From Lunularia cruciata (taxonomy: Eukaryota; Streptophyta; Marchantiopsida; Lunulariales; Lunulariaceae), in contig OX419757.1 in assembly GCA_948567375.1 (NCBI GenBank), positions 34,658,001-34,722,000 on the forward strand: a DNA stretch of 64,000 nt, written 5' to 3'. This document shows positions 41,227 to 52,172 of the stretch, in pieces; the first letter of the stretch is position 1, and each line of letters begins with the position of its first letter. Under the pieces are notes generated by a model. That model was given only the letters and a program-made list of their open reading frames with translations. It was not told where the DNA came from and searched no databases. The position numbers and the translations under genes are program-made.

Positions 41227-41601
41227 TTTCATCCAGGCGACTATGTATATCTACAATGGACAACACCGACAACACTTGATGTTTTGACAGGCCGCACTAT
41301 CTTGAGAGTGTGTGAGGTTTTGCCATCTAGAGTTCTTGTGTTGGAAGGACGTGATGGTGTTGTTGAGAAGGATCATATGCACAATTGTGCGCCATACCAC
41401 TTCCCAAACATTGATGGTAGTATGGACCCAAGCTTGGCACTTGTACGTGTAGGCTTGAGGTGTATGTTATGTGGCTCTTTTGGTGGAGCTGCTACTATGT
41501 TAGTGTGTGATAGTTGTTTGAGAGGATGGCATGTGGCATGTTTGACTCCTCCCCTCACCGTGGCTCCTCAAGGACAGTGGTTATGTCCTAGATGTATTTG
41601 A
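41227..41601 (+). CDS. B Pol C-terminus: integrase tail fused to a PHD finger
   Basis: An open frame of 124 codons begins FHPGDYVYLQW, typical of the SH3-like integrase C-terminal domain (TGRTILRVCEVLPSRVLVLEG). A linker (DHMHNCAPYHFPNIDGSMDP) follows, then a complete PHD finger to the stop. The ligands are Cys 41461, 41470, 41506, 41515, His 41530, Cys 41539, 41584, 41593, that is C4-H-C3 with CX2C, CX2C, HX2C and CX2C spacing and an aromatic (Trp) two residues before the last pair. PHD fingers bind histone H3 tails, and in this position the domain could guide integration as chromodomains do in chromoviruses. Upstream pol is dead, so here it is a relic, though all eight ligands survive. Confidence 0.85.
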   Translation, partial: FHPGDYVYLQWTTPTTLDVLTGRTILRVCEVLPSRVLVLEGRDGVVEKDHMHNCAPYHFPNIDGSMDPSLALVRVGLRCMLCGSFGGAATMLVCDSCLRGWHVACLTPPLTVAPQGQWLCPRCI

Positions 41602-41770
41602 CCTATAGCTTGTTCATTCTTCATTTGGTATAGATTGCAGACAAGCGACTAATGATGGGGCTCCATAGCACCCGGCCTCCTGATCTTTGCCCATTATAGG
41701 GTATACCATATACTTAGAGAAGATGGCTATCTGGAGTTAGAGGGACCTAACCGCCAGCTAAGGGGGCAAT
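41602..41770 (+). other. B 3' untranslated region and polypurine tract
   Basis: Short non-coding stretch ending in AGGGGGCAAT (41761-41770) directly before the LTR start TGTGGCAC. The purine run and its position mark the plus-strand primer site of B. Confidence 0.7.
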
Positions 41771-42328
41771 TGTGGCACTTTAGAGTCTATGTATGACTTA
41801 TGTGTGAGTTGTGCTTCTATAGTGTATGATGTTGACAGCAATGTATGTTGTGTAGCAATGAATATAAGCATGACAGCTATGATGTCATTTGTAGTGTTGC
41901 ATCTAGATTGCTCAGACACTTGAGTTCCAATGATAGTAGTTAGAGTTATTTCAGCAGTTTCTCAAAGACTACTTTCTGACGGTCAGATTTTGTGTTTAGG
42001 GTACTGACTTCATGGTGGGGCGCACCATCACTATGCACCGTTTGCACCATCAAGTGTGCCATCAGCAGGACCATTAGGGTTCAGACCTAGCTCGAGTCCA
42101 GGGGATAAACTTTCAAAGTGCAGCTCCAAATAGCTCACTTCTTTGATATTGAGCCTTCAAGTTCTTGGCTATGGTGGACAGAGGCTGACAAGCGTCACCT
42201 GGATTCTCTATGCTTGAGTGGGTGTGGCTTGACTATAATGAGTGCCCAATTGTTGGCAGTTTATAGAGTGATAGATCAAGTACTAATCTGAGTTGAGTTG
42301 AGTTGAGAATGGTGAACAATCTGATTAT
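41771..42328 (+). repeat. B 3' LTR
   Basis: Starts TGTGGCACTTTAGAG after the polypurine tract. Positions 42014-42328 match the split 5' LTR copy at 9148-9275 plus 17084-17280. It ends at CTGATTAT, a few bases short of where the 5' copy reads GATTATATCA, and is followed at once by a second LTR start. Confidence 0.75.
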
Positions 42329-42434
42329 TGTAGCACTTTAGAGTCTATGTATGACTTATGTGTGAGTTTTGTTTCTATAGTGTATGATGTTGATAGCAAT
42401 GTATGTTGTGTAGCAATGAATATACGCATGATAG
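42329..42434 (+). repeat. Second B LTR start abutting the first
   Basis: TGTAGCACTTTAGAGTC and about 105 bases repeat the beginning of the B LTR at 41771 with few changes. It ends near GCATGAT, where family A sequence (AGGGTTCAAAGC) begins. It is a head-to-tail LTR-LTR join followed by truncation. Confidence 0.8.
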
Positions 42435-43743
42435 GGTTCAAAGCAATCAATTGGCCCATTGTGATGTTAGCCTTGTGACTACCAACATCCTCCAACACAT
42501 TGTAGTTCCATTGTTGCTTTGAAATCAAGAAATCCTCCATCCCCAACTTCTTCCTTGGAATGATGGTATTGAAGTGCAAGTGCTCCTAGTAGACATAGGA
42601 GTATCCTTGCTTGGAGTAAATCTTGAGAAGAGTGAACATCCTCTGCAAAACGAGCTCTCTTCTTCTCTTGTGCCAAAAGCTCTAAATTAAGACCCTTGGA
42701 GTTTGAGCACTCTCCCTTCTCATACTTGCTCTCAACCACATCTATGGATGCTATCCCCTTAACTTTGTTTGGATTAGGAGCCACTTGGGTTTCACTACCT
42801 CCCTCTTTCCCTCTATTGGCTCCCTCATAACCCCTTCTTCCATGGTAAGTGGAATTTGGGCAATTCCATTGGATATGGCCCCTTCCTCCACAACCAAAAC
42901 AATTTCTATAATTGAAATTGTTGGCTGGTTGGCCTCCTCTATATGGATAGTTTCCATAACTTCTATGCCCTCTCCTTACATTCTGATCCACCTCTCTCTT
43001 CTCCCATAGTTGCACCACATTGATCTTGAGATCCGCAAGTTGTTCTGTGATGGTTTGAAGTGTATCCTTTGGTGGAGGTGCAAGAATTGGAGCAACTACT
43101 ACTTGTGGTGGAACCCTTGCCACCAAAGTATCAAAAGTTCTACCATACTTGTAGCCTTGAGGAGGATGCACAACCTCCTTCACCACCAAATCACTCTCAT
43201 CCCCTTCCAAACTCTCCTCCATACAAATTGCAATCTTGATAGCTTGAACCTTGGAAGAAGGTTTCTCATATCTCACTTTGCTTCTAATTTGTGGTCTCAA
43301 TCCTCCCACAAAAATTTTGTTGAGCATGGCCCCTATGCCAATCATAATAGTCTCCACATCATCTCCACCCTTCCTCAATACTATGCAAAATCTGGACTTT
43401 AACTTTTCCGCTCTTTCCACATAGACCCTCACTTTCTCTCCATCTCCTTGCTTAAGAAATTTAATTTCACTCATCACTCTCTCATACCTCTCATCAGGAA
43501 GGAAGTTCTCATAAGTGCTGAAGTCAAAGTCTCTCAAGACTCTTCTTGCCCATCTCTCCTCTCTCTCTTTTGGTATTCTGACTCATACCGTGTAAGTGTT
43601 GCATCCTCAAAGAAATCTGGTAATAATGAGGCCCACTCATTCTTCCTCCTCTCATTGTTTCCTATGCAAGCTCTCTTAAAGTCTCTCACAAAGGCCTCCA
43701 CATCTTCTCCATCCTTGCCAAAGAAAACCGGAAGTTTCCCTAT
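42435..43743 (-). pseudogene. A1 gag and start of protease region (second half of A1)
   Basis: Minus-strand family A gag whose start codon is ATA instead of ATG (43743-43741). A rearranged stretch near 43500-43550 replaces part of the capsid. An open run of 352 codons (43537-42479) covers the rest of the capsid, and the knuckle CFGCGGRGHIQWNC keeps its ligands. It reaches the boundary just before protease and stops at AGGGTTCAAAGC. Only about 15 bases of the intact A sequence (as in A4 near 23000) are missing between this edge and the edge at 3649, so both belong to one element. Confidence 0.85.
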
Positions 43744-44992
43744 CTTAACCTCTCACTATCTTTCGTTCTTTGAAAATTTTTTTCTTTTTCATTTCTCTCA
43801 CTCTATAACTAATAGAGTATGTATATGACTAACACCATTTGAGAGTAATCCACCCTAGGGAACACAAAAGGCTCAGGTTGCTCCAAGATTTCTATAGCAA
43901 CATCAAATCCCAAAGTGCATATTAATCGAACCCTCATGGATAGTTTATCTATAAGTTGAAAGATTATCTCCATCACTAATCTTGAGAACTAGCTGATGGA
44001 CGTGGTAGTATTTTTGAAGCTGTACTAAGACTCTCTCCAAGATCTTTCACCAAAGTCTCCAAAACTGATTTTACTCCACTATACTTGTGTCCTTTTGGAA
44101 GTCCTTCAACTCCACAAACCTCACACTACTCCTTGGTCTTAGATCTTCTCCCTCCCAATCTTGGTGAAGAAGGTCCAACATGCAAACCCAAGTCAAGTAA
44201 GCCTCTCCTTTCCCTCAATCTCTTGCTCTCAAAGATCAATGGATATGAACTTGCCTTATGTCCCTTCTCTCTACACAGAAAGAACTTAGACTCACTCTTT
44301 CCTCCAAGTGGTGTAGGTTTTTGGATCCTCTCAACACTCTCTTCAAATTCTATTGTAAACTCTCTTTTCCTCAAATCCACCCCTACAATCACCTCAAACC
44401 CTTGGGGAACCTTGCATAGTCTCAATTTCCACTCTTGGTGACCCTCCATGTTCCCAAGATGAATCTAAACACTCAAATATGCTTTTTGTTGCTCTCAAAC
44501 TCCTCATGCATGAGATCTCCACTCTGTAGAATTGACCCTCCTCACAATTTAACTTATCTCTCACTAGTATGTGACAGTCCTCTGAAATTTTTCACACGTG
44601 ATCAAAACTCTAGGGTGTCACTCTTTGCAAAATTTAAGATCTTTTCATTGAGCCCTTTGGCCTAGACACCTTTCTATTCAGCATACATATTTCAGATTTG
44701 GTCTAGAAACCACACCCCTCACTTCAAAAACTCATACCTCCCTGCTCAAGAATGAGCTCTCTCTAATTTTTGTGTCAGCAGGTAGGATATTACTTAAAGC
44801 ATTTTCTTGAAAAGTTTCACAATAATCCACTGAAAATTAAAGAAATGGCAGACTTTGTACAATTTCCTAGAGAGCATGCAATTGCGGGAGCAGTTTACCC
44901 TATCAACTTTCAAAAATTCTAGCCTAATACGCATAATAGCTCTCATAATAATTCTAAGTGTGCTAACTGAAAAATAACCCAAGCTATCATGT
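43744..44992 (-). other. A1 leader with degenerate zinc-knuckle ORF
   Basis: The 5' leader of A1 contains a broken copy of the upstream zinc-knuckle ORF. Its best open part (44449-44126) reads MEGHQEWKLRLCKVPQGF and FFLCREKGHKASS, in which the first Cys of the knuckle is Phe and the last is Tyr. The rest is non-coding leader sequence. It is interrupted at 44992 by a solo C LTR and continues at 48693. Confidence 0.75.
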
Positions 44993-45366
44993 TGTGGTAC
45001 CCAAACTTTTTGTTTTTCTATGGTTAGTAGTGTTTAAGAGACAAAGTAAGCACTAAAAGTTGAATTGCGGACAAAGAATGGACGGAAGTAACTTTGGAGG
45101 AAAGCCGAAGAAGCTGACATTGGATCCGATGATGGAGGTACTCGGAAGAGGAGTACGCCGGAAAAAGTCTGAAGATCACCATCTTTAGGTTGGAAGACAA
45201 AGACAAAAGACGAAGACTGTTTAACAACCTCTATACATGGCAAGAAAGTACATTTCAAGAAACGGCAGGGGCAGAAGAAGCATGTCTTGACAGTGACCGG
45301 GAGTGCACGCAGAAGAGAGAAATTCACAGATGAAATCAACTAAAGAATGACTACAATTTGGGGCAA

Positions 45367-45375
45367 TATAAAATT
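45367..45375 (+). promoter_or_regulatory. First TATA box of solo C LTR
   Basis: TATAAAATT, 185-193 bp before the conserved ATG of the LTR gene; equivalent to 4035 in C1. Confidence 0.55.
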
Positions 45376-45559
45376 GCAACTACGCAGGGGGAAGTTGAAT
45401 ACTTTGAGTAGATTTCCAATTCCTTTGAGTAGTCGTCTTGTAGTAATGCGTGTCCGGAAGCCCATCGAGAGTGAGATTTTCTGAACCCCTGAGGGAGTTA
45501 GAGTGTCTCGTCCAGGGGAGGGTCTTATTTTCCAACATCATAGAACAAGAGAAAAAATC

Positions 45560-47895
45560 ATGGCGAAGAAGGTGGCCAGCACGCTGGCGGTGAGAGGTTT
45601 TGCAATTCGAAGGGTAGATGTAGTGGCTAGAATTGAAGTCTTGATTAGACTTCATATTACGTTTTTAGCATGGAACTGGAATTTCAATTTCTTGGGAGTG
45701 ATGGCAGAGATTGCTGCTAGTAATTGTGAGGAGGGTCCCGAGGTGGAAGGGAAGAGAGGCAATCCAGCTCGATGGACTAAGTCGGATTGGAAGTTGGTAT
45801 TGGGAAGAGAAGTAGGAGAACCAACGAGGATCACCTTCTATCGGAAGTGTGATGCTGCAGAAGAGACAGTAGAAATCCAAAATTCATTCTTTGCTCCGAG
45901 AACCACAAATGGCTACAAGGTGGAGTCCTATCGGGACCCGATCCAAAGAAGTATCATGGGGGCGATGATGGCCATGTTCAAGCCAGAACAAACTACCTAC
46001 GTGAACATGCAGCAGGCCGTCTTCTTCCATCAGATGTTTGTAGGAGTTCCCGTGAATTGGGCAAAGTGTTTTCACCACCAACAAGGCAGATGGTGGTGAA
46101 TTGGCAAATGGGCTTGCCACCACATTATTTTGCACCGTTCACAGCCCACTTCTACTTCAGGCTGAACTTACTATTTGAAGACGAGTGTCATCGTATGGTG
46201 TCACACATGCATCCCGATTTGCACTAGGAAGCATACGATGAGGAGTGCCAGTATATGCTGCATCTTTGAGCAAATGACAAATACTTTGCGAGGACGGGAC
46301 AATGGAAAATCAAAGACATTACCAGTCCAAAGACGAAGAAGCGCATCAAACCCAAAGAAGCAAGGTTGCCGCCCAAGCAAAGGAAGACTTGATGGCTGAT
46401 GTTGAAGATGGCAAAGATTGTAAAAGAGGCATCATCAGAATCGGAGTCTAGAGAAGAGACTGAGTCGCAAGAAGAGGACTCGGAAGAAGAGGAGCTCACA
46501 TTGAAAAGTGAGGAGTTGAGGAGCAAAAGTGATGGAGAACTAGAGGTCCAGCAATTGGCAGCAGTGAGTGAAGCTTGTCAAACGATGGTATTAAACAAGT
46601 CGAGAGCAGAAGAGGAAGCACAAAATCCCACGGGGCCAAGTTCAAGAGGCCAAGATGAAGAAAGTGCGGACACGATGAAGATACAAAGATCACGACTTCG
46701 CATGAAGGAGCTGATGACGGAGGAGAAGACTCCAGACGAAGAGGGAGATGACAAGGAAGAGCACTTCAGTGGGATATCCTACATGACAAAGGTGGTAACC
46801 CCATTGCTAGAATTGTTGAAGGAGCATCAAAGTGTAATTCCCCAAGATCGCAGTAATGGGATAAACAAATTGCAGATGGTGAAGTATCTGGTGAGTGAAG
46901 TGAATGAGTTGCAGGAACAACAAGTACAAAGAAATGCGGAAGTGGAAGAACTTCGGAGGGAGGAGTGCTTGGTGAAGAAAACACTAACCTTGCTACAAGG
47001 AAGCTGCACAGAAAAGGATAAGGAATTGCAAAGGCGAGCCAAAGAATTGAAGGAACAAACGATGTGGCTTGATAAGATGAAGGAAGAAGTGAGTGATGTG
47101 CGCATCAAGAATGTTCATTTGAAGGCAATGAACAACATAATGGAGCAGGAGTTGGATAGCTTGAAGAAGAGTGCAACAGCAAAGGATCAAGCATGGCAGA
47201 GGGAGTTAGCAGCCAGGCAAGAGGAAGAAGAACGATTACGAGAGCTAGTCAGAAGTGCTGAGTTACAGAGTACACAATATGCAGAGGAGAAGAAAATGCT
47301 TGCTGTGGAGTATGAAGACGAGCTGAAGATGTATCGTGAAGAACTAAAGGTAGAGTGCTCTCAAGGATATGAGTTGGAATCAATAGGAGAAGTTGCGGGG
47401 AAGTTGAGAGCCATCTTAAGCACTGAGGCTAAAGGGAGATTGGAGGAAGCCCGCCTACATGAGTTGAAGTTGCTTGTGCAAGAAACTCAAAAGAGAAAAG
47501 CCAAAGATGTGGATATGAACACGTTGCTGATTTGCTTGAGAGAGCGTGTAGATAGGAAAATGTTAGATGTAGAGAACAATGTTAGTCTTAGACTGGATTT
47601 AGTCAATTTGGAATTAGAGAAGATTCGGAATAGTATGATAGTGTAGAAGAGACCCGATGTTGCAGAAGTAGGAATACAAGTATCATCGGACTTGAGGATC
47701 AACACATTAGAGAAGAGTGGGTCAAGAGATAAGAGTGTAGATGGATTACCCATGAGCTCAATTGAAGATTGTAGTGTAGAAGTAGTAGAAGTAGTCAAGG
47801 ACTTGGCGGAATTTGCCATACCCGAAGAAGGAGAAGTAGTAGGAAGATCATCGGGTTTGGAAGCCGATGATGAGGTAGACAACAGATCGGTGTAA
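45560..47895 (+). pseudogene. LTR-borne gene of family C, best copy (solo LTR)
   Basis: Starts MAKKVASTLAVRGFAIRRV. The N-terminal globular region is open to 46099 (LHITFLAWNWNFNF, GKRGNPARWTKSDWK, TTNGYKVESYRDP, QQAVFFHQMFVG). A 1-base loss near 46075 shifts the frame, and TAG/TGA stops follow near 46227, 46267 and 46390. Then 415 codons are open (46399-47646) with an acidic Ser/Glu stretch (about 46430-46760) and a long coiled coil (about 46870-47560). The tail ends EARLHELKLLVQETQKRK, DMNTLLICLRERVDRKML, DLVNLELEKIRNS. After a TAG at 47644 the conserved tail continues to 47895 (LEKSGSRDKSVDGLPMSS). Full length would be near 780 residues. No catalytic motif or known family was recognised. 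Confidence 0.78.
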
Positions 47896-48014
47896 GTACT
47901 AATTTTGAGATAGGAAGAGGCAGATATGAAGAGATAGACTGTCACTTAGGATCTGCAGGTAGGAAGAGATGTTAGGAAGCAGTGCTAGGTAGGCAAGTCT
48001 GCCATTTGCTTCAG

Positions 48015-48022
48015 TATTTAAG
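48015..48022 (+). promoter_or_regulatory. Second TATA-like box of solo C LTR
   Basis: TATTTAAG followed by TGAAACATTCACAG. Its distance to the LTR end (about 670 bp) equals that in C1. Confidence 0.5.
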
Positions 48023-48692
48023 TGAAACATTCACAGTATGATGTTATTCAGTATTCAAATTTCTAAAAATAGATAAAGTGAAGTGTTGTTCCATGTACTC
48101 GTTGCTTAAGCTTAATTCTGATTGTCAATTTTGTGTTTGTGTTTGTGAGTGGGTGGAGAATTACTAAGAGCAAGTCAGTGTGTCTGTGGATGTTGGAATC
48201 TGCAGCCTTGATCTTCATTCTGTGTGTTTGATCCTGAGTGAAGTGCATCAGAGCAATGCCTTGACAGGTCAGAGAGGAATTGTAGTGTTGTTAGTATTCT
48301 GCATTTGTGAGTGCAGCACGAAGTTGATGTGAAGCAACTTTGATCAAGGAAGTTGTGCCTTTAGTGGAGGGGTGGAACACAATTCTAAGTGAAATCAATC
48401 TTCATAGTGAAGTGCCATCTTCGGGAGAATCTGAATCATCACAATCAAGAGTTATTTGGATAGAATTTGCTATGTTGTGATTATGTGTGTGTATTCATGA
48501 CAAGTTGTCAAGATTGTGAGCTTGTTACTCTCTTTTGGGTGTGGTTTCTACCTGAGAGGTTAAAGAAGTAATCAAGAAGAACTGCGATTGTGACTTTTGT
48601 CTCTGTATTTGACCAATTCTAGATAGTATCTCTGTGGGAACAAACTTTACTGACCCGATTACCGCAAAAGTGATATTTGCCGGGTTGTCACA

Positions 48693-49009
48693 CATGTGTA
48701 GAAATTTCAGGTTCAGATCTCAAACTTGAGATTTTGCCCAAAATCACCTTAATCCCCAAAATCTACAATCCACCTCACACAATCTCTCCAAATCCTCTCA
48801 TGTGTACAAGATGTACAAAATCACTTCAAAAACATCATAATGAACTACAGGGTATACAAATGGATCTTGGTTCTCTAACATAAGTTCAGTCCTCTCCTCT
48901 CCTAATGTTCTCTTCAAGTGAGCTCTCATAGCCTCCTTCTGCCTAATGTAGAATTGAACGCGGAATATTATCTTGCCTTCTAGAGAGGTCACGGCAATGG
49001 AACCAATAA
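48693..49009 (-). other. A1 leader next to 5' LTR, with PBS and short leader ORF
   Basis: Minus strand from 49009: a decayed PBS (TGGTTCCATTGCCGTGA type, near 48989-49005), then the short leader ORF core FRVQFYIRQKEAMRAHLKR to VILYILYT (ending 48798), with Ile at the core start. It joins the rest of the leader at 44992 through the CATGT duplication. Confidence 0.75.
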
Positions 49010-49701
49010 TGTGAGCCAGCCTGTCTTTCACTCAGGATGAACCTCTGATGGCTATTATGGTAGCGCACCATGGACTAAGAAGGCAAGGAACCCCAACCCC
49101 ATCATACTCCTCCAAGGCTAACACTCCAAGACTCAAGACATTGCTCACTAGAGAACTCAATGAGAGAGAGATAGTTGCAAATGAAAGGATAATGAGTACC
49201 TCCTCACCCCTTGTTTATATACTTGTGAAATAGTTATGCACCAAAGTTACTAATTACTAGAGTAACTCAAGTTACTAGGCTAAAAGTCAAGTAAAGTCAA
49301 AAAGTAGAAAGGAATATCCATTCACATGGGCATATTCCTCTACGCATGTGATCTTATCTTGACCCAACCACTAAGTCAAGGATTTCTTCACATGGGCTAT
49401 CCTTGGACTATAGAAGAATCCAAAACAAAAAGGCTTGCGGGCCCAAGAGTCCTCAACTCTTTCCTCAAAGCCAAACACCTAGGAATAATATCAAGTCAAC
49501 ACACTAGAATCCAAAATAGTGGTGCTCATCTTTTCCACTTCCTCTAAAGTAAGGTCCTCTCTATCTTAGCTATGACTAACTTTAGCTAATCATGACTAAT
49601 GTAGAACCATCCTTTATCTCTATATAAATAATATCTCTCAAGTACTTGTTATACCAAGCTAAATATCACAATATCACACACATGCACAAATGGATGTTAT
49701 A
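49010..49701 (-). repeat. A1 5' LTR
   Basis: 692 bp, TGTGAGCCAGCC to GATGTTATA. It is the partner of 834-1524, as shown by shared private variants. It is followed by GTTCC of the interrupted C0 LTR. The left flank at 830-833 reads GTCC, which may be the same duplication with one base lost. Confidence 0.88.
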
Positions 49702-50120
49702 GTTCCACCACTCCACTAAAGGCTCAACTTCCTTAATCAAAATTAATTTACAGCAATCCGACATTATGATCACAAATGTAGAACACTATTAACACTTCAA
49801 TTCTTCATAGATTTTTCAAGGCATTGCCTTGATTGCTATCCTCTCAAGATCAAACACACAAAATGAACATCAATGCTACAGAATCCAACATCTAACACAC
49901 TCTGATTTGCAATTTGAACTTATCTAAACACCTACAAACACACATATAGGATTGATACTAGGAAGCTGAAATGACGAGCATTTAGTTAAAGCAATTTGTT
50001 TTAGTCAACTTCAAAAATATGAGTATTGAACAATATAACACTGCAAATGCCTCCTTTAAATATGCAAAGCACTCCACCAATTGTCTAACTTAATACCATT
50101 TCAATTGCTACTTTACCAAT
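49702..50120 (-). repeat. C-family LTR fragment (C0, continuation)
   Basis: Reverse C LTR sequence (GTTCCACCACTCCACTAAAGG, then CTTTAAATATG, the second TATA-like box in reverse). It continues exactly where 833 stopped relative to intact C LTRs. It is interrupted at 50120 by C3, with CCAAT as the presumed left duplication. Confidence 0.78.
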
Positions 50121-50649
50121 CGTGGTACACACACTTTTTGTTTTTGACAAGTTTTTAAGAAGTGTATTGTGGAAACAAAATTGTAGCCAAAGGAAGAAGA
50201 AAAGAATAGAATTTTTTGTGTTCAGAGTAAACCCAAAGAACACAACTTTGGGTCAGAGTAAGAAGTACTCGGAGGCAACTTATGGAGAAATAGACCCAAA
50301 GGAGGGCATCTTTGTAGCAAGAACTTCAACCCAATACAAAGAAGTTGTACAAACTTTTCTTTGCGGTAGGCCAGCTAAGAAAGTACAATTAAAGAAATGG
50401 TTGAGGTAGGAGAAGAATGCTTTGAGAGTGACAGAAAACAAACATGCAGGAGTAGTGAGGGTTGATTTCAAAATCAAAAGAAGAATAACTACGTCTCAAA
50501 GCACTATAAAATTAAGACTTTGCCAAGGAGAATCAGAAATGCCAAGAAGATATCTTGTTCCTCTAAGTAGTTTTCATGCAAGAATGCAAGTTAAGAAGCC
50601 AACTGGGAGTGAAATTTTTTAAAATCTAGAAGAGATAAGAGTTTCACAT
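50121..50649 (+). repeat. C3 5' LTR, first part
   Basis: Starts CGTGGTACACACAC, a decayed TGTGGTACCCACA, and includes the TATA box TATAAAATT at 50505. A 5-bp duplication CACAT (50645-50649 and 52568-52572) marks where a reverse solo LTR was inserted. There is no gene in this part. Confidence 0.85.
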
Positions 50650-51447
50650 TGTGACAACCCGGCAAATATCACTTTTGCGGTAATCGGGTAAGTAAAGTTT
50701 GTTCCTGCAAAGATACGATTCAGAATTGGTCAAATACAAAGTCAAAAGTCACAATGTAGTTCTTCTTGATTTCTTCTTTAATCTCTCAGGTAGAAACTAC
50801 ACCCAGAAGAGAGTAACAAGCTCACAATCTTGACCACTTGTCACGAATACACACACACATAATCACAACATAACAAATTTTGTCTAAACAACTCTTGATT
50901 GTGATGATTCAGATTCTCTCGAAGACGGCACTTCAATGCAAAGAATGATTTTGCCTCAGAATTGTGTTCCACCCCTCCACTGAAGGCACAATCCTTGATC
51001 AAAATTGCTTCACATCAACTTTGTGTTGCACTCACAAATGTAGAATACTACCAACACTGCAATTCCTCTCAGATCTGTCAAGGCATTGCTCTGATGCACT
51101 TCACTCAGGATCAAACACATAGAATGAAGATCAAGGTTGTAGAATCCAACATCCACAGACACACTAACTTGCTCTTAGGAATTCTCCACACACTCACAAA
51201 CACAAACACGGAATTGTCAATCAAAATTAAGCTCAAGCGACAAGCCCTGAAAACAACACTTTGCTTTATTTATCTTCAGAAATATGAATACTGAACAATA
51301 TTGTACTGTGAATGCTCCCCTTAAATACTAAAGCAAATGGCAATTCTTCCTACCTATGCACCGCTTCCTAACATCTCTTCCTACCTGTAGATCCCAATTG
51401 ACAATCTATCTTTTCATATTTGCCTCTTCCTATCTCAAAATTGATAC

Positions 51448-52036
51448 TTATCCCGATCCGATGTCTACCTCATCATCGGCTTCCAAACCCGATGATCTTC
51501 CTACTACTTCTCCTTCTTCGGGTATAGCTAATTCTACCAATTCCTTCACTAATTCTACTACTTCTACACTAGGAACTACAATTGAGCTCCGGGTTACTCC
51601 ATCTACTTCTTTATCTCTTGACCCACTCTTCTCTAATGTGTCAAATAATAAGTCCAATGACACTTGAATTCCTACTTCTGCAACATCGGGTCTAGCTACT
51701 ATCAATTACTTTGCTAATTCTACTATATCCTCATCACAAATTGTAACTGAAAGCATGGGTACACTATCTACGCCTTCAATTTGTAACAAATTTTCCCCTA
51801 ATCACTCATTTTACTGACCCGAAGATACTTACAATCTGATCTTGCACTTTGGGTTTATTCACTACTGCTACTTCTCCTTCAATTCCTGTTCCATCTTCAA
51901 TCAGAATTGAAATTGAAGTCATGGGTATCCTAACTATGGATTCTTTCTCTATCCTAACTCTCTTTAATGCCTCTGGCAAGATTCCCAAAGTCCTCTTCGT
52001 TGCACTCGGAGGTCCAACTATCTCAAATATAGTCAT
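51448..52036 (-). pseudogene. LTR gene remnant (C-terminal part only) in the 1.9-kb variant
   Basis: Two open pieces: 52036-51806 (ALKRVRIEKESIVRIPMTS and a Val/Glu-rich end) and 51705-51448 (RPDVAEVGIQVSLDLL, EEGEVVGRSSGLEADDEVD). The second closely matches the tail of the solo-LTR gene at 47650-47890. N-terminal and coiled-coil regions are absent. Confidence 0.6.
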
Positions 52037-52082
52037 CTTCGTCTTGAGATGAAGAAGCTTCTAACCCGAAGTTGTGTAAACT

Positions 52083-52172
52083 TGAAGTCCAAAGTCCAAA
52101 GTCTCAAGTCTGAAGTCCGAAGACCAAAGTTTGAAGTCTGAAGTCCGAAGTCTGAAGACCGAAGTCCGAAGA
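52083..52172 (-). repeat. Heptanucleotide tandem repeat (GAAGTCY)n
   Basis: About a dozen imperfect 7-base units of type GAAGTCC/GAAGTCT/AAAGTCC run in tandem. This array is not seen in the other C LTRs. Confidence 0.85.

Larger units (their letters stand above)
44993..48692 (+). repeat. Solo C LTR (3.7 kb) in A1 leader
   Basis: TGTGGTACCC to GGGTTGTCACA, flanked by perfect 5-bp duplication CATGT (44988-44992, 48693-48697), with A1 leader sequence continuous across it. It holds the best-preserved full-length LTR gene in the window (45560-47895) and both TATA-like boxes (45367 and 48015). 47896-48692 is R/U5-like and has no gene. Confidence 0.93.

Noticed and set aside
41227-41601. PHD finger as a captured host gene fragment
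   Set aside because: The frame is continuous with a typical integrase C-terminal domain and linker, and it ends just before the element's own polypurine tract and LTR. It is therefore part of B Pol.
52083-52172. CRISPR-like array
   Set aside because: The units are contiguous 7-mers without spacers in a plant repeat; this is simple-sequence expansion.
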